64,000 nt of DNA from Ruminococcus flavefaciens FD-1 (GTDB lineage Bacteria > Bacillota > Clostridia > Oscillospirales > Ruminococcaceae): contig ACOK01000111.1 of assembly GCA_000174895.1 (NCBI GenBank), forward strand, positions 1 to 64,000, written 5' to 3'. The position numbers and the translations under genes are program-made. Under the pieces are notes generated by a model. That model had not been told where the DNA came from. It saw nothing but the letters and a program-made list of their open reading frames with translations, and made no database searches. This document shows, piece after piece, positions 15,569-24,652 of this stretch (the stretch's first letter is position 1; every line of letters begins with the position of its first letter).

Positions 15569-17428
15569 ATGAGTAAGAAACAGAAAACTATACTTATAAG
15601 GATAATTGCGGCAGGCGTACTGCTTATCATAGCTTCATTTCTGCCGCTTGAAGAAAAAAGTCTCGTAAGGCTTGCAGCATTTCTTGTTCCTTATGGTATT
15701 ATCGGCTGGGACGTACTTTGGAAGGCGATAAGGAACATAAGTAACGGACAGGTGTTTGACGAAAATTTCCTTATGGCGGTTGCTACAGTCGGTGCGCTTG
15801 CAGTTGGTGAATATCCCGAAGCTGCGGCGGTAATGCTGTTTTATCAGACAGGTGAGCTTTTTCAGAGCGTTGCTGTGGGAAAGTCAAGGAAGAATATTGC
15901 TTCACTCATGGATATACGCCCCGATCATGCAAACATCGAATCAGACGGTCAGTTGGTTGAAGTTGATCCCGAAGAAATTGAACAGGGACAGATTATCATT
16001 GTAAAAGCAGGGGAGCGTATACCTCTTGACGGCATTGTCAGGAACGGTAGTTCCTCAGTTGATACGTCTGCACTCACCGGTGAAAGCGTACCAAGAACCG
16101 TAAGAACAGGTGACAGCGTAATAAGCGGATGCATAAATCAGAGCGGTACGCTGAAAGTTGAAGTTACTAAGGAATATGAGGATTCAACCGTATCAAAGAT
16201 TCTTGATCTTGTGGAGAATTCCGCATCCAAAAAAGCAAAGGCAGAAAATTTCATTACTAAATTTGCAAGATATTACACTCCTGCTGTTGTAATATCGGCA
16301 CTTCTGCTTGCGGTCATCCCTCCGATAGTAACAGGCGGAGGATGGGCAATGTGGATTCACAGAGCATTGATATTCCTTGTTATCTCTTGTCCGTGTGCGC
16401 TTGTTATATCTGTTCCTCTCAGCTTTTTTGGTGGTATCGGCGGTGCAAGCAAAAAGGGAATACTCATCAAAGGCGGAAACTATCTTGAAGTGCTTGCAAA
16501 TGCGGAAATTGTTGTATTCGACAAGACAGGAACACTGACAAAAGGTGTTTTTGAGGTAAATGAGATTCATCCCAATGGCATTGATGAAAACAAGCTGCTT
16601 GAACTTGCTGCATATGCGGAAAGCTATTCCGACCACCCGATTGCAAGGTCGATTTCCATGAAATACGGAAAGGAGACCGACAGAAACAGAATAAGTTCAA
16701 ACGAAGAAATATCGGGTCATGGTATAAAAGCTGTCATTGACGGACATGAAATATGTGCAGGCAATTCAAAGCTTATGGATGATATTGGTGTTGAAACAGT
16801 GCCGTGCGATAAGGCAGGCACAAAGGTGCATATATCCGACAACGGAAAATATGCAGGTCATATCGTCATAGCCGACAGAGTGAAAGATACAGCCAGAAGT
16901 GCAATAAAGCGTCTGAAAGAAAGAGGTGTAAAGCAGACTGTCATGCTTACGGGGGATTCTTCATCGGCTGCGGAGGCTGCAATGAAAGAGCTTGGACTTG
17001 ATAAGGCTTACAGTGAACTTCTCCCTGCTGACAAAGTGGAAAAGGTTGAAAAACTGCTTGGTGAAAGATCGGGAAAGGGAAGTCTTGCATTCGTAGGTGA
17101 CGGCATAAACGATGCACCTGTAATTTCAAGAGCAGATGTTGGTATCGCAATGGGCTCGATGGGTTCGGATGCGGCAATTGAAGCTGCAGACATAGTTCTC
17201 ATGGACGACGACCCTGCAAAGATAGCACTTGCAATGGATATTTCAAAGCGTACACTGAGGATAGTTTATCAGAACATCGTATTTGCACTCGGAGTGAAAT
17301 TTATTGTACTCCTGCTTGGTGCATTCGGCATTGCAAATATGTGGCTTGCTGTATTTGCCGACGTTGGAGTATCAGTGATAGCTATACTCAATGCTATGAG
17401 GGCGATGAGAGTAAGTGATAATTGCTGA
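15569..17428 (+). CDS. P1B-type heavy-metal-translocating ATPase
   Basis: The 619-residue pump starts at ATG 15569 (GAGGGG 8 bases upstream). It shows the P-type set in order: DTSALTGESVP (actuator), SCPCALVISVP (membrane metal site), VVFDKTGTLTKG with the phosphorylated Asp, YSDHPIA (HP nucleotide motif), MLTGDSS, and VGDGINDAPVISRADVGIAMG. The CPC motif and the separate HMA chaperone point to export of Zn, Cd or Pb (ZntA/CadA class) rather than copper, although the metal is inferred. It forms an operon with the preceding chaperone. Confidence 0.9.
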   Translation: MSKKQKTILIRIIAAGVLLIIASFLPLEEKSLVRLAAFLVPYGIIGWDVLWKAIRNISNGQVFDENFLMAVATVGALAVGEYPEAAAVMLFYQTGELFQSVAVGKSRKNIASLMDIRPDHANIESDGQLVEVDPEEIEQGQIIIVKAGERIPLDGIVRNGSSSVDTSALTGESVPRTVRTGDSVISGCINQSGTLKVEVTKEYEDSTVSKILDLVENSASKKAKAENFITKFARYYTPAVVISALLLAVIPPIVTGGGWAMWIHRALIFLVISCPCALVISVPLSFFGGIGGASKKGILIKGGNYLEVLANAEIVVFDKTGTLTKGVFEVNEIHPNGIDENKLLELAAYAESYSDHPIARSISMKYGKETDRNRISSNEEISGHGIKAVIDGHEICAGNSKLMDDIGVETVPCDKAGTKVHISDNGKYAGHIVIADRVKDTARSAIKRLKERGVKQTVMLTGDSSSAAEAAMKELGLDKAYSELLPADKVEKVEKLLGERSGKGSLAFVGDGINDAPVISRADVGIAMGSMGSDAAIEAADIVLMDDDPAKIALAMDISKRTLRIVYQNIVFALGVKFIVLLLGAFGIANMWLAVFADVGVSVIAILNAMRAMRVSDNC

Positions 17429-17612
17429 TATTTTTATCAATTACCTATCAATCACAAATCTAAATTGACCCCAATTCTGACCCATTAAGAGAGTTTCTGA
17501 GAGCCTCACAACACGTAGGCTGAGGAACGTCTAAAATGAAGATGACGATATATAGGCGAAAATCGGCCTAAACGGGTGTGATAAAACACACGTATTATAC
17601 AGGGAGTAATCC
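17429..17612. other. Non-coding junction left of the tRNA tail
   Basis: No gene seen. Short hairpins occur (for example GGGTGTG / CACACG near 17575-17594). This stretch replaces the 5' half of a tRNA gene and may be the end of an older inserted element. Confidence 0.4.
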
Positions 17613-17657
17613 CTCATAACCCGAAGGTCGTTGGTTCAAATCCAGCCGCCGCAACCA
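17613..17657 (+). tRNA. 3' half of a tRNA-Met-like gene (fragment)
   Basis: The 45 bases hold an anticodon loop CTCATAA (anticodon CAT), the 3' side of the anticodon stem, a variable loop, a complete T arm (GTTGG-TTCAAAT-CCAGC), a 3' acceptor strand and CCA. The matching 5' acceptor strand (TGCGGCG) and D arm are absent upstream, and the anticodon stem cannot pair. It is an attachment-site remnant, not a working tRNA. Confidence 0.8.
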
Positions 17658-17658
17658 A
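17633..17658 (+). repeat. Left attachment repeat
   Basis: Twenty-six bases identical to 31168-31193, from GGTTCAAATCCAGC to the tRNA CCA end plus AA. Confidence 0.85.
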
Positions 17659-17663
17659 AACGC

Positions 17664-17710
17664 AAGCCGCCTGAATTCGGAAAAAGACCGATACTCAGGC
17701 GGCTTTCTTA
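17664..17710 (+). terminator. Terminator just inside the left end
   Basis: Stem AAGCCGCCTGA (17664-17674) / TCAGGCGGCTT (17695-17705), with an inner CGG/CCG and a T-rich tail. Confidence 0.6.
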
Positions 17711-17759
17711 TATTCTGAGTGCAGTCGGATTTCCGTATTTGCGCTCCGAAATGCAGTAA

Positions 17760-17802
17760 AATCACATGATTTTCCAAGAAAATCACACGAGCAATCACAC
17801 GA
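17760..17802 (+). repeat. Left arm-type integrase sites
   Basis: Three copies of AATCACAYGA at 17760-17769, 17781-17790 and 17793-17802. The same motif recurs at the right end (31099-31118) and before the integrase promoter (29962-29971). Confidence 0.6.
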
Positions 17803-17868
17803 AAAAATGTTGAGAGCGTGGAAAGAGATATCAAACTGTAAGAAATATAACTAACGGAGGCGCATAGT

Positions 17869-18078
17869 ATGCTTAAAATACCGGAATTGGCAATGCCCCA
17901 AAGCAAAAGAGTTACTACTATATATAACGGCAAGTGTGTGGTGTGGGCTGACTACGAAGAGGCTAAGGCATTTTTCCTTGAAATGATGATGTCAACCGAC
18001 GGCGAGAAACACGACCGAGCAGAGTGTGTATACATTCAACTCCTGCACGGATTGTCAGAATGCTCAGATGATGAATAA
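17869..18078 (+). CDS. Small conserved element protein
   Basis: The 69-residue protein starts at ATG 17869 with GGAGG upstream and ends in an ECSDDE tail. Its pattern (a KCVVWADYEEAKAFFLEMM segment, then YIQLLHGLSECSD) resembles small proteins often found near the ends of Firmicutes integrative elements. No function is known. A terminator follows directly. Confidence 0.65.
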   Translation: MLKIPELAMPQSKRVTTIYNGKCVVWADYEEAKAFFLEMMMSTDGEKHDRAECVYIQLLHGLSECSDDE

Positions 18079-18088
18079 TTACCGATAT

Positions 18089-18121
18089 AAAGGCTTCGCA
18101 GTTTCTGCAAAGCCTTTAATT
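18089..18121. terminator. Terminator between convergent genes
   Basis: Stem AAAGGCTT...GCAG / CTGC...AAGCCTTT (18089-18117). It can serve both the small rightward gene and the leftward OLD gene. Confidence 0.7.
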
Positions 18122-18158
18122 ATTATATTATGAAACAATTTTGAATAGCGGAGCATTA

Positions 18159-19838
18159 TCATTTGAAATTCCATAGTTTAATTATTTTGCATAATTCTAC
18201 GACTCTTTCTTTAAGGTCAAGAATATCTTTTGAGTTTTCATCATTAATGTGTTTAACAACTTTATGTGCAAAAGCAACCTTATCAAATGTGTTGATGTTA
18301 AGCTTTTTCTTTATGTAATCAGGAAATAATTGATACTGTTCACACTGATCTTCAATCTTTTTATCTGCATACGCCTTATTAATCGCATCAATCGGGACAT
18401 AGTTTTCAATTTCCTTGCCTTTAGTTATCCAGCAGAACTTTTCCGTGGACTCAAACTCTTTTTTTATTCTTGTCTTTGTTTCGGTTATTTCAGCGTTTTC
18501 ATTGCGTTTGTCACTATCAATTACAATTGCTGCATTTCTGTTGGTAGAAAGAATTTTGATAAGATTATCGTCGTTTGAGTCATGCTCTGCCGTAAAATGT
18601 GAGAGTATCCTGCCACCATAGTAAAGGAACTGATAATCTACTCCCTCAACGAGTTCTTGATCTCCCCATATTTCAAGCCAGTGCTTTATGTATATCTTAT
18701 CAGACGGACCTTCCACCCATATTATGCCGTTTGATTGCAGAAGGTCGCTTGCTCTTACATCAAGGTCGTTAAGTATCTCACTTTTCGTGATATAATCACC
18801 GACATTTACTATTGACGATTTGCGGTTCTCTTTAACAACATGATACAACTGAGTTTCTTCCTTATCAGCAAACATATTTATAGCAACATGAGAGTGAGTA
18901 GTCAATAATACCATAGTATTGTGCTCTTTGCTGAATTCGTAAATATAGTCAAATAGTCTTCTCTGCAAAGCAGGATGCAGGTTATTTTCAAGCTCTTCAA
19001 ATGCGAAAATATACTTTTCATAATCTACATCTTCTCGGCTTATTTTTATATTTCCAGATATATAAGGTACAACCAATAGATTCAAGAGAACTAAGATTAT
19101 CGTTTTTAATCCGCTGCCCATTTTTGACAAAGGGTACCTGTTATCGTTTTCATACAGAAATATCTCCCATTTTTCATCTGAAACTTTCTGAACGGTGATT
19201 CCGTCAAATTTAGAATCGAGATACATTATTTTATTAAGAGCCTCTAGCAAGTCGATACGCACAAGACGTTCTTCATATTTGTCGAAATGCAATATATGAT
19301 GAATAAGATTAGCTGCTCCTGTGCCGTTTTCTGAAAGTGAAACTCCCTTTACTTCTTGTTCAGGTGTGATATCTCTTTCAGCATTTAATCTTATGCATAT
19401 TAATCCGCTGAACATATCACGCAAATCTCTTCCAACACTATCCCAGTTGTTATCAGCAAAACCGTTTTCACTTGTTATAACAGTATTAAAATCTAAAGCA
19501 TTATCATTATATTTTGATACGTCAAATTCTATATATTTATTATCATATGCTTGGAGTATTTCTTCGTACTTTTTAATATTATGCTGTTTATAGATAGGTA
19601 GTGAAAATACTCGTTCTAAATCACTGTAAGATAGTTCTTTGCCAATTCTAATACTTGCATTAATTTCTGTATATTTTTTTACATCTGTTAAAGCTTGGAA
19701 AATATCAATACAGCTTGACTTTCCACAATTGTTTCTTCCAATAAAAACATTTACATTCTTCAAATCACTTATTGAGTGAAAGTCATTCTGAAAGGACTTG
19801 TGGTTTGTAAACTTTATTGTCTTTATATCAAGTTTCAT
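18159..19838 (-). CDS. OLD-family ATPase with TOPRIM nuclease domain
   Basis: A 559-residue OLD-family protein. ATG 19838 is chosen because AGGAGG lies 4 bases upstream. An ABC-type ATPase carries Walker A FIGRNNCGKSS (about 30-40) and Walker B FAFEELENNLHP, then TTHSH. A C-terminal TOPRIM has the acidic marks WVEGPSDK and AIVIDSDKR. OLD proteins cleave DNA in an ATP-regulated way, and a relative (GajA) is the nuclease of Gabija. Here the partner is an Mrr-type nuclease 29 bases upstream instead of a UvrD-like helicase, so this is not classical Gabija. It probably acts as a cytoplasmic defence enzyme. Confidence 0.85.
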   Translation of the reverse strand: MKLDIKTIKFTNHKSFQNDFHSISDLKNVNVFIGRNNCGKSSCIDIFQALTDVKKYTEINASIRIGKELSYSDLERVFSLPIYKQHNIKKYEEILQAYDNKYIEFDVSKYNDNALDFNTVITSENGFADNNWDSVGRDLRDMFSGLICIRLNAERDITPEQEVKGVSLSENGTGAANLIHHILHFDKYEERLVRIDLLEALNKIMYLDSKFDGITVQKVSDEKWEIFLYENDNRYPLSKMGSGLKTIILVLLNLLVVPYISGNIKISREDVDYEKYIFAFEELENNLHPALQRRLFDYIYEFSKEHNTMVLLTTHSHVAINMFADKEETQLYHVVKENRKSSIVNVGDYITKSEILNDLDVRASDLLQSNGIIWVEGPSDKIYIKHWLEIWGDQELVEGVDYQFLYYGGRILSHFTAEHDSNDDNLIKILSTNRNAAIVIDSDKRNENAEITETKTRIKKEFESTEKFCWITKGKEIENYVPIDAINKAYADKKIEDQCEQYQLFPDYIKKKLNINTFDKVAFAHKVVKHINDENSKDILDLKERVVELCKIIKLWNFK

Positions 19839-19867
19839 AAATCCTCCTGTTTGAAAAAAATGCCCAA

Positions 19868-21316
19868 TCACTGATTAAGATACATTAACTTTTCTTTAAG
19901 TATATTTCTGTCCCAGAGAACAACTCCATTGGCTTCGGCAAGTTTTATTGCAGATTTAGTAAAGAAATTATTAGTAACAACAATAGCTTTATTCAAAGAA
20001 TAATACGTTTTACCTGCAACAACTTCTTGAATTGCAGAATTACCTACTTGTCCAGAATAGCATTTTGCCTGTATGCCATATTTAAAGCCATTCTTGGTAG
20101 CGATCACATCAATGCCTTGATCTCCTGATGCTTTTGTTACTTCCGCATCATAACCCATTTTCCTAAAGAGTTTGGCAATGAGTTCTTCAAATTCAGTTCC
20201 GTCCATTAAATCAATATCGTCAATTGAGGTGAATAATTTTTTGTTGCTTGAACTATTTGACGAGAAAAGCAAATTCTCCATTGATTTTAAAGATGTATCC
20301 TTTGACACTTCTTCAATGCAAGAAAGAATTTCATTTACGGTTTTTATGTCAGGTTGATTAATAGGATCATTTAGCTTGTAACAATAGTAATAGATGAACG
20401 TAGATACAGCTTCTTTGTTCTCAAGAGAGATCATATCATTATTATAACAATCCTGTATGTAGTCTTTTAAACTCCTGTCGCCAATATCTCCACAAACGCA
20501 GTATTCAAGCCATTTATTATGGTACAATCTCATCAAGTTTTGATTTAATAATAGCCATGTTAAATCTGACGAATCAGCATCAGAAAGAGAATACCTTTGT
20601 TGAATTATAGCTTTAAAGTTTTCAAGTACTTTACTCGTATTATCTAATGATTTTACTATTTCCTTGTTTTCCTTTATAAACTTCTCCCTATCTTTGCTAT
20701 GCCATTTGTAAATCGAAGAGTATTCTAATCCTATTATTAATTCTTGAAATCTTAGTAAACCATCATCTTGAATACCGTATTTCTTAAGATAATAACGAAA
20801 TGTACATAAAGATAATGGTAAATTATAAAAATTCCTAAGAATAGATTCTTTATTTCTGAAGAAATTGAATTTTAATGATAAATATAATTCAATATCATTA
20901 ATGGTGTTTACATCAAATAATGATATTAGATTATAAATAGCATTTCTTATCTCATCAATATCATAAGTTGCTAATTCATCTTTTAATGACATAATAAATC
21001 TTTCACTTTTTATATTGTCAAAAATAACAAACTTATCATACCCTTCAACAACTGCTTGTTCAAGTTCGGCATATTGTACATTTGGCCAACTTATAATCTT
21101 ATCACCATCCAACAGAGAATCAATTTTGGAATTCAAGAACTCATTTCTTAAGTCATATTCACCTCGATCAGAATCTTGATATGGACTATAAAGATATTTT
21201 GAAGTATCAATGACTGTAGTTGAAGCCGTTGCTTTTTCAAATACTTCAATTTTATCTATTGAAGTTGTGACTATTCTTTTGTCTGACTCAATGACTATTT
21301 TATCTTCGTATACCAT
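19868..21316 (-). CDS. Restriction endonuclease-like protein with C-terminal Mrr domain
   Basis: The 482-residue protein starts at ATG 21316 behind GGGGGAG, downstream of a consensus promoter. The last 115 residues are an Mrr catalytic domain: GTEFEELIAKLFRKMGYD, then GDQGIDVIA and GIQAKCY (the D...QAK nuclease triad), and AIVVTNNFFT. The first 365 residues are helical and unrecognised; they could sense the trigger or bind a partner. It is the first gene of a two-gene operon with the OLD ATPase. The pair probably forms a phage-defence module. Confidence 0.75.
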   Translation of the reverse strand: MVYEDKIVIESDKRIVTTSIDKIEVFEKATASTTVIDTSKYLYSPYQDSDRGEYDLRNEFLNSKIDSLLDGDKIISWPNVQYAELEQAVVEGYDKFVIFDNIKSERFIMSLKDELATYDIDEIRNAIYNLISLFDVNTINDIELYLSLKFNFFRNKESILRNFYNLPLSLCTFRYYLKKYGIQDDGLLRFQELIIGLEYSSIYKWHSKDREKFIKENKEIVKSLDNTSKVLENFKAIIQQRYSLSDADSSDLTWLLLNQNLMRLYHNKWLEYCVCGDIGDRSLKDYIQDCYNNDMISLENKEAVSTFIYYYCYKLNDPINQPDIKTVNEILSCIEEVSKDTSLKSMENLLFSSNSSSNKKLFTSIDDIDLMDGTEFEELIAKLFRKMGYDAEVTKASGDQGIDVIATKNGFKYGIQAKCYSGQVGNSAIQEVVAGKTYYSLNKAIVVTNNFFTKSAIKLAEANGVVLWDRNILKEKLMYLNQ

Positions 21317-21395
21317 AAAGACTCCCCCTATAAACAAACAGCTGTTAACCCTAAACAAGTGTCGCTTCATTTTGATTGATTTTGTATATATTGCT

Positions 21396-21424
21396 ATTAT
21401 ATCACTATTCACATAAATAGTCAA
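21396..21424 (-). promoter_or_regulatory. Promoter of the Mrr-OLD operon
   Basis: Minus-strand TTGACT (21424-21419), 17 bases, TATAAT (21401-21396). It lies upstream of 21316 but rules out a start at 21424. Confidence 0.8.
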
Positions 21425-21596
21425 TTAGATTGTCAAGAAATAATCACCTTTTGTACAACTGCAACTATTGTCAAATGATAAATTATATGATATAATAAAC
21501 AGAGGCGTGACAAATAAGTTGATCAAAATCACTTGCTATTTATATATTTGATATAATCACAGATATATTTTCTGCTTTGAAATATGGAGGTTATGA

Positions 21597-22478
21597 ATGA
21601 GAGATATTGTTTTACAATCTGAGGCTATGAAGAATGCGCTTTCTTTATCAGAATTATCAAGAAAAGAGGCAAAAGAATATCCGACACTTTATCATTGTAC
21701 AAATGCAGAAGCATTTATAAATATCATTAAGAACAGAGAATTTTGGTTAAGCAATTTAAAACGTGTCAATGATTCAATTGAATATGAAATGATTGATTAT
21801 GAGAAGCTACATACTGCGTATTATGTTGCCTGTTTTTCTTCTAAAAATGATATAAGTATTGATCATTGGAGAAAGTACGGAAATATGGATAACGGCATTC
21901 TTTTTAGTATCAATCAGTTAGATTTTACAAAATCAGCTGTATTTTTAACTGAGCACAATCAGCGTATGGATGATTTCTTTTGGGAAATAATATCTGATAG
22001 AGAATCAGCTTTAAAATACAAAATACAGGAGCAACAGAATCAACATATTACTTATCCATTTTATATTGAAGACTATGGTTTTTATAAAGTGTTATATGAT
22101 GACGATTTATCTCCGAAAATAAAAGGCAAAGGCAGAATTGTTACAAATTCTGCAACAATTCTTGGAACAACTATTGTCCCAAGTGTTGCTGGTATTGTGA
22201 AAAAAACAAAAGGTATTGATAACAAAACTGGCTTGGCAGCTGACTGGAAGGACGAATCAGAAATAAGGTTAAAGTTGTGTATTGTTCAGATGAAACCTGA
22301 CAATGACGGCATATATAAAAACGATTCGTTTTGTCCTAAAGTGGCAGTTTCGCTTACTGATAACGCATTTTCAGATTTTGAAATTAGTTTTTCTCCTAAT
22401 TTTTCGGATGAACGTAAAAGGTGTTTTCTCGAGGAATTAAAAAAAATAAATCCTGATTCTACTATAAAAGTATTATAA
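21597..22478 (+). CDS. DUF2971-family protein
   Basis: The 293-residue protein carries the DUF2971 pattern: TLYHCTNAEAFINIIKNREFWLS near 30-52, VACFSS, HWRKYGN with the G-x-LF that follows, and a WKDESEIRLKL block near 218-228. The family is common on mobile elements and in defence islands, but no reaction is established. ATG 21597 is preferred, with GGAGG 6 bases upstream. It is transcribed away from the Mrr-OLD pair and ends in its own terminator. Confidence 0.75.
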   Translation: MRDIVLQSEAMKNALSLSELSRKEAKEYPTLYHCTNAEAFINIIKNREFWLSNLKRVNDSIEYEMIDYEKLHTAYYVACFSSKNDISIDHWRKYGNMDNGILFSINQLDFTKSAVFLTEHNQRMDDFFWEIISDRESALKYKIQEQQNQHITYPFYIEDYGFYKVLYDDDLSPKIKGKGRIVTNSATILGTTIVPSVAGIVKKTKGIDNKTGLAADWKDESEIRLKLCIVQMKPDNDGIYKNDSFCPKVAVSLTDNAFSDFEISFSPNFSDERKRCFLEELKKINPDSTIKVL

Positions 22479-22503
22479 CTGGATTATAATATCATGTTTT
22501 ATT

Positions 22504-22535
22504 GCATTAGCTCAGATGAGCTAATGCTTTTTTTA
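22504..22535 (+). terminator. Terminator after DUF2971 gene
   Basis: Stem GCATTAGCTC (22504-22513) / GAGCTAATGC (22518-22527), loop AGAT, then a T run. Confidence 0.9.
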
Positions 22536-22681
22536 TTATCATTATAGAATGGACATTCCCCTTGTCCATTCCTGTCCTATGGTTTTATGTTCGTTCTGAG
22601 TATACTTGAATTATGGAGAACGAGTACAGCAGCAGAAAAAAGCTGTACTGATTCCAAATACTATTCAAGGAGGTCATCAGA

Positions 22682-23599
22682 ATGAAGATGACTAAGAACG
22701 GAACAGCCGTTATCGGTATCGACCACGGCTACGGAAACATCAAGACGGCGAACACCATAACTCCCACAGGAGTTACCGCCTATAACACGAAGCCAGCCTT
22801 TGAAGGCAATATATTGGTTTATGACAACACCTACTATAAAATAGGTGACGTTCATAAGACATATATTCCCGATAAGTCCGAGGATATGGACAACTACATC
22901 TGCACTCTTTACGGTATAGCGAGAGAACTGAGCCGTGAAGGTATCACAGAGGCAGATGTCCATATTTCCGCAGGACTTCCTCTTGCCTGGGTAAGAGAGC
23001 AGCGTGAGAGCTTCCGCAAGTATCTGCTGAAACATGAGTATGCGGAATTCGATTTCAGGGACAAGCACTACAAAGTGCATATCGTTGGCTGTTCGGTATA
23101 TCCGCAGGGATACACAGCAGTCATTGATCGCCTGCATGAAATGAACGGTGTCAACCTCATAGCAGACATCGGCAATGGCACGATGAACGTTATGTACCTT
23201 AACAACAAGAGGGCAAACGAGAGCAAGTGCTGGACGGAAAAGTTGGGCGTGAATACTTGCGTGACTATGGTGAAAAACGCTGTAATGGACAAGTATCATG
23301 TGGTACTTGATGATGTTATCATCGAGGAGATTATCCGCAGAGGAACGGCAGATATTGCTCCGCACATTCTGGCGGTAGTTACAAAAACTATGGAGGACTA
23401 CTGCAAGATAATCTTTGATACTCTCCGCAAGTATGACTACGATCCCGACCTTATGAAACTCTACGTTGTAGGCGGCGGAAGCATTCTCGTCAAGAACTTT
23501 GCTGACTATAACAAGGACAGAGTTAACCTTATCACAGATGTGTGTGCAACAGCTAAGGGATATGAATTCCTTGCGTGGCAGAGCCTTAACAAGGAGTGA
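22682..23599 (+). CDS. ParM/AlfA-like plasmid-segregation actin
   Basis: The 305-residue protein shows the actin-fold nucleotide loops: VIGIDHGYGNIKTAN (phosphate 1, about 10-24), LIADIGNGTMNVMYL (phosphate 2, about 160-174) and YVVGGGSIL (adenosine, about 260-268). These polymerise to move plasmid copies apart. The ATG has AAGGAGG. Its stop overlaps the next gene's start region, so the two form an operon. A segregation actin in an integrated element implies an extrachromosomal replicating phase. Confidence 0.85.
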   Translation: MKMTKNGTAVIGIDHGYGNIKTANTITPTGVTAYNTKPAFEGNILVYDNTYYKIGDVHKTYIPDKSEDMDNYICTLYGIARELSREGITEADVHISAGLPLAWVREQRESFRKYLLKHEYAEFDFRDKHYKVHIVGCSVYPQGYTAVIDRLHEMNGVNLIADIGNGTMNVMYLNNKRANESKCWTEKLGVNTCVTMVKNAVMDKYHVVLDDVIIEEIIRRGTADIAPHILAVVTKTMEDYCKIIFDTLRKYDYDPDLMKLYVVGGGSILVKNFADYNKDRVNLITDVCATAKGYEFLAWQSLNKE

Positions 23600-23604
23600 T
23601 GCCT

Positions 23605-23985
23605 ATGGAAAATATCAAGACTACCTGTCTGCGTTTCAACCTTGACAAGCCTTTACACAATAAGGCTTGGGAGATATTGCAGAGCGAGAAAAAATCTCAC
23701 AGTAAACTCATTTCCGAGGCTCTTGTGGAATATCAGGACAGGCACAGCAGACTTGCAGATGATCCGTATTTCGAGAGTCGTGAGCGTGAGGACAGGTTCG
23801 TGGAGCAGATAGTCGGAGCGGTAGAAAACGCTGTAAAGGCTGAATTACCGAGCTTTCTTGCTGCCTGCCTTGTGAATATTTCACAGCCGTACAACATCGC
23901 TCCTGTAACACTGAAGCCAGCCAAAGAAGCAGTCACTGAGGCAAATTCCGAGGATATCGACTACGATTTTCTCAGTGGTGCATGA
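23605..23985 (+). CDS. ParR-like partner of the segregation actin
   Basis: The 126-residue protein has a ribbon-helix-helix-like N-terminus (TTCLRFNLDKPLHNKAWEIL, then SHSKLISEAL) and a helical, acidic C-terminus. Position right after ParM fits a centromere-binding adaptor that links DNA to the filament. Starts at 23599 (ATG overlapping the ParM stop, TGATG) or 23605 are both possible; 23605 has the better distance from AAGGAG. Confidence 0.6.
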   Translation: MENIKTTCLRFNLDKPLHNKAWEILQSEKKSHSKLISEALVEYQDRHSRLADDPYFESREREDRFVEQIVGAVENAVKAELPSFLAACLVNISQPYNIAPVTLKPAKEAVTEANSEDIDYDFLSGA

Positions 23986-24300
23986 TGTGATACTGCTTAT
24001 GAAAAAGCAGTACACAAACCGAAAGCATTCGGTACAGAATTTCTCCGCAAAGATGAATGGTATCATCTGCGGAGAAAAGCTGAGCTGACCATATACCAAT
24101 AATGGTACAGCACAGCAATTCCGGCTGATGCCGGAAACAAAAAACGCACCTGCCAAACAGAAAAAAGATTTCTGCAAGACAGGTGCGGATGACAGGCAGG
24201 TAGTACCGTTGTATAGACACAACGGTGCATACCTGCTCAGGACACATTCCCGAGACCCTTGAACTATCGCCGCTTTGACAGCGGCGAAGAAAGGAGGTAC
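23986..24300. other. Hairpin-rich non-coding region, candidate oriT/parC
   Basis: No gene. At least five inverted repeats are packed here, including CTCCGCA / TGCGGAG (about 24041-24077), GCACCTG / CAGGTGC (about 24145-24185), GCAGGTA / TACCTGC (about 24196-24236) and CGCCGCT / AGCGGCG (24268-24286). The site precedes mobC-mobA and follows parM-parR, where an oriT and a centromere are expected. The GCATACCTGC arm loosely recalls the RP4-type nick consensus. Confidence 0.45.
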
Positions 24301-24301
24301 A

Positions 24302-24652
24302 ATGCCTGAGAGAAAAAGAGAACATCAGATTTGCCTGAGACTGACCGACGATGAATATGCACTCTTTGAGAAAAAGTGCAGTGACAGCGGATTGTCCAAA
24401 ACGGACTTCTTTGTATCGGTGCTGAAAAACAGCACTGTGAAAGTGTACCGCATTGAGGAAGCCTTGCGTCCGATGATGAAGGAGCTTCGCTACATCGGGA
24501 GCAACATCAATCAGCTTGCATACTTCTCCAATATCGGACAGGAACAGGCTGTTCGTGATAATATCGAGAGTATCCGCATGAGTCATAACAAACTTATGAA
24601 TGAGATATCCGAATTTCTGAAAGCTCCGAGGTGTACAACCGATGTTCGGTAA
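24302..24652 (+). CDS. mobC: MobC-like relaxosome protein
   Basis: The 116-residue protein begins MPERKREHQICLRLTDDEYALF, a ribbon-helix-helix. It carries the MobC hallmark RYIGSNINQLAYFSN near 60-75. MobC opens or marks oriT for the relaxase. ATG 24302 has AAGGAGG. Its end overlaps the relaxase start by 11 bases. Confidence 0.85.
   Translation: MPERKREHQICLRLTDDEYALFEKKCSDSGLSKTDFFVSVLKNSTVKVYRIEEALRPMMKELRYIGSNINQLAYFSNIGQEQAVRDNIESIRMSHNKLMNEISEFLKAPRCTTDVR

Noticed and set aside
17595..17933. Leftward reading frame with a RRLDLNQRPSGYE-type peptide
   Set aside because: It is the antisense translation of the tRNA fragment at 17613-17657, a known false gene in annotations.
18159..21316. 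Mrr-OLD pair considered as a Gabija system
   Set aside because: Gabija needs a UvrD-like helicase partner; none is present, and the partner here is an Mrr nuclease.
24139..24290. Repeated hairpins considered as a CRISPR array
   Set aside because: The stems differ from one another and there are no equal repeats separated by unique spacers; relaxosome or centromere function fits better.
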